From: Alphaproteobacteria bacterium
GTDB taxonomy: Bacteria; Pseudomonadota; Alphaproteobacteria; Micavibrionales; UBA2020
Reading direction: 5' to 3'
Assembly: GCA_016124645.1 (NCBI GenBank)
Contig: WGNE01000049.1
Coordinates: 1 to 35,818 of the forward strand
DNA length: 35,818 nt
The notes beneath the pieces are model-generated. The model was not told where the DNA came from. It saw nothing but the letters and a program-made list of their open reading frames with translations, and did not search any database. The translations under genes and the position numbers were made by a program. Shown here piece after piece: positions 33,632 to 35,818 of the stretch. The stretch's first letter is position 1, and each line of letters opens with the position of its first letter.

Positions 33632-33648
33632 TAGTAACTTGGTTACTA
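33632..33648. promoter_or_regulatory. Inverted repeat TAGTAAC-TTG-GTTACTA, candidate operator
   Basis: A perfect 7-bp inverted repeat with a 3-bp spacer lies about 10 bp after the predicted transcription start of the adhesin gene. It could be an operator for a dimeric repressor or a hairpin at the 5' end of the mRNA. Confidence 0.45.
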
Positions 33649-33734
33649 TTCTGGGATACCCTTTATGGAATGGCCATGACGGGTGTCCTTCAACGACAGC
33701 TGAGAACCACGAAATCTCAAGGGGTACAGACATA

Positions 33735-35818
33735 ATGACGAACGAAACGACGGCGGCACAGAATTCGCAACAAGTTCAGGTTCATAGCGGCGAGAAGACC
33801 GAAGTCTCGATGACCGAGGGGCAGGCGCTCCACATCGCGGCCACGGGCGAGAGCATTCAGGGCATGACGCTGGGCCAGAACGGGGAGCTCGTCATCAGCT
33901 TCTCCCACGGTTCCACGCTGGTGGTGAAAAACTTCGCCGAAATGGCGACGCAGGACCATCCGCCCTCCATCACGCTCCCCTCGGGCCAGACCGTCGAGCT
34001 CGCCAGCATGCTGCAGACACTGCAATCCGCCGACCAGAACCACGCCGACGCCACCCCCGCCGGCACGGTTCAGGAAGTCGCCGACATGCACCAGCACGCC
34101 GCGCCGGAGCACATGGTCACCATCCACGAGCCGAAGCACGGCGAGAACGTCGTGGTCAAGCTCCATGACGGCGCCGATTACAAATTCGCCTTCGACATGA
34201 CGGAAGCCGCCTCGGTGAAGAACCATGGCGGCGAACTTGTCATTACCTTCAAGCACGGCGGGGAGATCATCATCCCCAACTACGGCGACATGACCCACGG
34301 CGCCCACGTGCCGCAGATGACCATGAACGACGGCACCCAGCTCAGCGTCAAGGATTTCGGCGACATGCTGGCGGCCGCCACGCAATTGAACCAGGTCGAA
34401 CCTGCCGCCGGTAACAACGGCGGCGGCGGGGCCGCGCCCGGCGGCTTCGGCTTCGAGAGCGTGTTCCAGTCGAACGCGCTGCATTCGCTCGACCCCATCG
34501 GCCCCATCGCGCCGACCGCGCTGCAATACCAGGCGCCCGACCGCCTGCCCGAACCCGGCCTGACCGAAACCCTGCACGCGCCGACACTTGAAGTCGCCGA
34601 CGTCTGGGTGAAGGAAGATCATTCGGTGCAGCTCGACGTGCACGCCGCCCTGAACAACCCGCATTCGGGCGACCATCTCACCATCACCATCACGGGCTTC
34701 GACCCGAGCTGGATGGTCGATACCTCGACCTCCGGCGGCACCTATGACGCGGCCACCCACACATGGACGCTGGACCTGCCCGCTGGCACGAACAGTTTCG
34801 ACGGCGGCCCCACGGTCACCCCGCCTGCGCAAAGCGACGCGGACATGACGGGCCTGCAGGTCACCGCGACCTCGACCAACGGCACGGACACCATGACCAC
34901 GACCGGCACGGAAAACGTCTTCACCGACGCCGTCGTCGATCCCGTGACCGTCACCGCCTCCAACGCGAGCGGTGATGAAAACCACACCATTCCCCTTTCC
35001 ATCAACATCGGCGCCAGCGCGGATACCGACGGTTCCGAGCATGTGACCAAGGTCGTCATCAGCGGCGTGCCCGCGGGCGCGACCCTCAACCACGGCACCT
35101 ATGACGCGACGACCGGCGACTGGACGCTGACGCAGGCGGACGTGACCGGCCTGACCGTCACCCCCGCGCACGGTTGGCACGGCACCATGGGCCTGACCGT
35201 GGCCGTGACCGAGCAGGAAACCAGCCTCTCCGGCCTCGAGAACGATTACACCGACAACACCGCCGTGACGACGACCCAGCTCGCCGTCACCGTCAACGAC
35301 ACCATCGCCAAGCCGACCGTTTCGGCGACCGACGTCTGGGTGAAGGAAGACCATTCCGTCCAGCTCAACGTTTCGGCCCACCTGAACGACGCGCAACCCG
35401 GCGACCACCTGACCGTGACCATCGCGGGCATCAACCCGGCATGGACGGTCGATACCTCGACCTCCGGCGGCACCTATGACGCGGCGACCCACACCTGGAC
35501 CATCACCCTGCCGGACGGCACCACCAGCTTCTCCGGCGGCCCCACGGTTTCCCCGCCCGCCAACAGCGATGCGGACATGACCGGCCTGACCGTGACCGCC
35601 ACTGCCAGCGACGGCACCGTATCCTCTTCCGCCAGCGCGACCGAAAACGTCTTCACCGACGCGGTCGTCGATCCCGTGACCGTGACCGCGCATGACGCGA
35701 GCGGCAACGAGAACCACGCCATCGCCCTCGACATCTCCGTCGGCGCGAGCGCGGATACCGACGGTTCCGAGCATGTGACCAAGGTCGTGCTGACCGGCGT
35801 GCCCGACGGCGCGACGCT
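33735..35818 (+). CDS. N-terminal part of a giant BapA/LapA-like repeat adhesin (runs off window)
   Basis: At least 694 residues; no stop before the window end. AAGGGG lies 10 nt before the ATG. There is no Sec signal, consistent with type I secretion. Residues about 50-100 (GELVISFSHGSTLVVKNFAEM) and 150-205 (GELVITFKHGGEIIIPNYGDM) are two related copies of a BapA-prefix-like domain. A PAAG site (223-226) and a Gly-rich linker follow. Then Ig-like repeats of 244 residues begin at DVWVKEDHS (289 and 533), with ADTDGSEHVTKVV and GVPAGATL motifs. Such proteins mediate attachment and biofilm. The C-terminus with the secretion signal lies outside the window. Confidence 0.85.
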   Translation, partial: MTNETTAAQNSQQVQVHSGEKTEVSMTEGQALHIAATGESIQGMTLGQNGELVISFSHGSTLVVKNFAEMATQDHPPSITLPSGQTVELASMLQTLQSADQNHADATPAGTVQEVADMHQHAAPEHMVTIHEPKHGENVVVKLHDGADYKFAFDMTEAASVKNHGGELVITFKHGGEIIIPNYGDMTHGAHVPQMTMNDGTQLSVKDFGDMLAAATQLNQVEPAAGNNGGGGAAPGGFGFESVFQSNALHSLDPIGPIAPTALQYQAPDRLPEPGLTETLHAPTLEVADVWVKEDHSVQLDVHAALNNPHSGDHLTITITGFDPSWMVDTSTSGGTYDAATHTWTLDLPAGTNSFDGGPTVTPPAQSDADMTGLQVTATSTNGTDTMTTTGTENVFTDAVVDPVTVTASNASGDENHTIPLSINIGASADTDGSEHVTKVVISGVPAGATLNHGTYDATTGDWTLTQADVTGLTVTPAHGWHGTMGLTVAVTEQETSLSGLENDYTDNTAVTTTQLAVTVNDTIAKPTVSATDVWVKEDHSVQLNVSAHLNDAQPGDHLTVTIAGINPAWTVDTSTSGGTYDAATHTWTITLPDGTTSFSGGPTVSPPANSDADMTGLTVTATASDGTVSSSASATENVFTDAVVDPVTVTAHDASGNENHAIALDISVGASADTDGSEHVTKVVLTGVPDGAT
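34599..35818 (+). repeat. 732-bp coding repeats of the adhesin
   Basis: Unit 1 starts at 34599 and unit 2 at 35331, a period of 732 bp or 244 codons. Unit 2 is cut by the window end after about 488 bp. Long blocks are identical or nearly so at base level (for example around 34717 and 35449, and around 35023 and 35755), while the parts between have diverged. Confidence 0.85.

Larger units (their letters stand above)
33348..33734. other. Regulatory region between the pilus N-domain gene and the adhesin gene
   Basis: About 390 bp, clearly more AT-rich than its surroundings, between two divergent genes. It contains the promoter at 33586-33615, an inverted repeat at 33632-33648 and a leader of about 110 nt with short stems. 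An open frame on the minus strand (33509-33733) has no ribosome binding site and no protein-like pattern. I see no riboswitch family. Confidence 0.5.

Noticed and set aside
33509-33733. A 74-codon minus-strand open frame in the AT-rich region
   Set aside because: It covers the adhesin promoter and leader and has no ribosome binding site or recognisable pattern.
33616-33734. c-di-GMP riboswitch in the adhesin leader
   Set aside because: Neither the GEMM-I conserved bases nor a comparable fold is visible; only short stems are present.
33717-35774. A 685-codon open frame on the minus strand
   Set aside because: It is the shadow of the adhesin gene on the plus strand; the plus strand has a ribosome binding site, a promoter and clear domain repeats.

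Overview
The window is a GC-rich chromosomal segment that looks alphaproteobacterial. The signs are a free-standing F1 ATP synthase operon in the order atpH-atpA-atpG-atpD-atpC without F0 genes, a complete Tad/Flp (Cpa) pilus locus, and several perfect TTAA-N7-TTAA boxes matching the alphaproteobacterial CtrA regulator. I cannot assign a genus; a Rhodospirillales or Micavibrionales-like relative is only a guess.

Layout. (1) Positions 1-97: an AT-rich edge ending in the 3' half of tRNA-Arg(CCU) with no 5' half, probably the scar of an integrated element. (2) 254-7771: housekeeping and small genes: two secreted small proteins around csaA, a bacterial PH-domain membrane protein, an extended SDR epimerase, an HD hydrolase, two unrecognised small proteins, an ankyrin-repeat protein, an NTF2/SnoaL-like protein and a SCO1/SenC copper chaperone with a long linker. 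(3) 8031-13137: the F1 operon, with a five-copy 14-bp tandem repeat between atpD and atpC, followed by a REP-like hairpin cluster. (4) 13353-14560, minus strand: a two-gene operon of an AAA+ ATPase and an apparent paralog without a P-loop; both end in the same tail motif. (5) 14755-16248: a GabD-type aldehyde dehydrogenase. (6) 16622-33347: the Tad locus: pseudokinase, small membrane protein, two TadE-like pseudopilins, a TadG-like VWA protein, two Flp pilins, cpaA, cpaB, cpaC, cpaD, cpaE, cpaF, tadB and tadC, then on the minus strand a free-standing pilus N-domain protein and a TadD-like TPR lipoprotein. (7) 33735 to the window end: the N-terminal part of a giant repeat adhesin.

How the genes work together. 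The Tad locus should encode a contact or adhesion pilus: Flp pilins are cleaved by CpaA, polymerised by CpaF with TadB/TadC, positioned by CpaE and exported through the CpaC secretin with CpaD, CpaB and TadD. The neighbouring large adhesin, which carries a candidate LapG-type PAAG site, would add a second surface-attachment system. CtrA-like boxes upstream of tadE and the first flp suggest cell-cycle control, as known for Caulobacter pilA. The least explained parts are the AAA+/P-loop-less pair, the pseudokinase-membrane pair heading the Tad locus, and the free-standing pilus N-domain protein.
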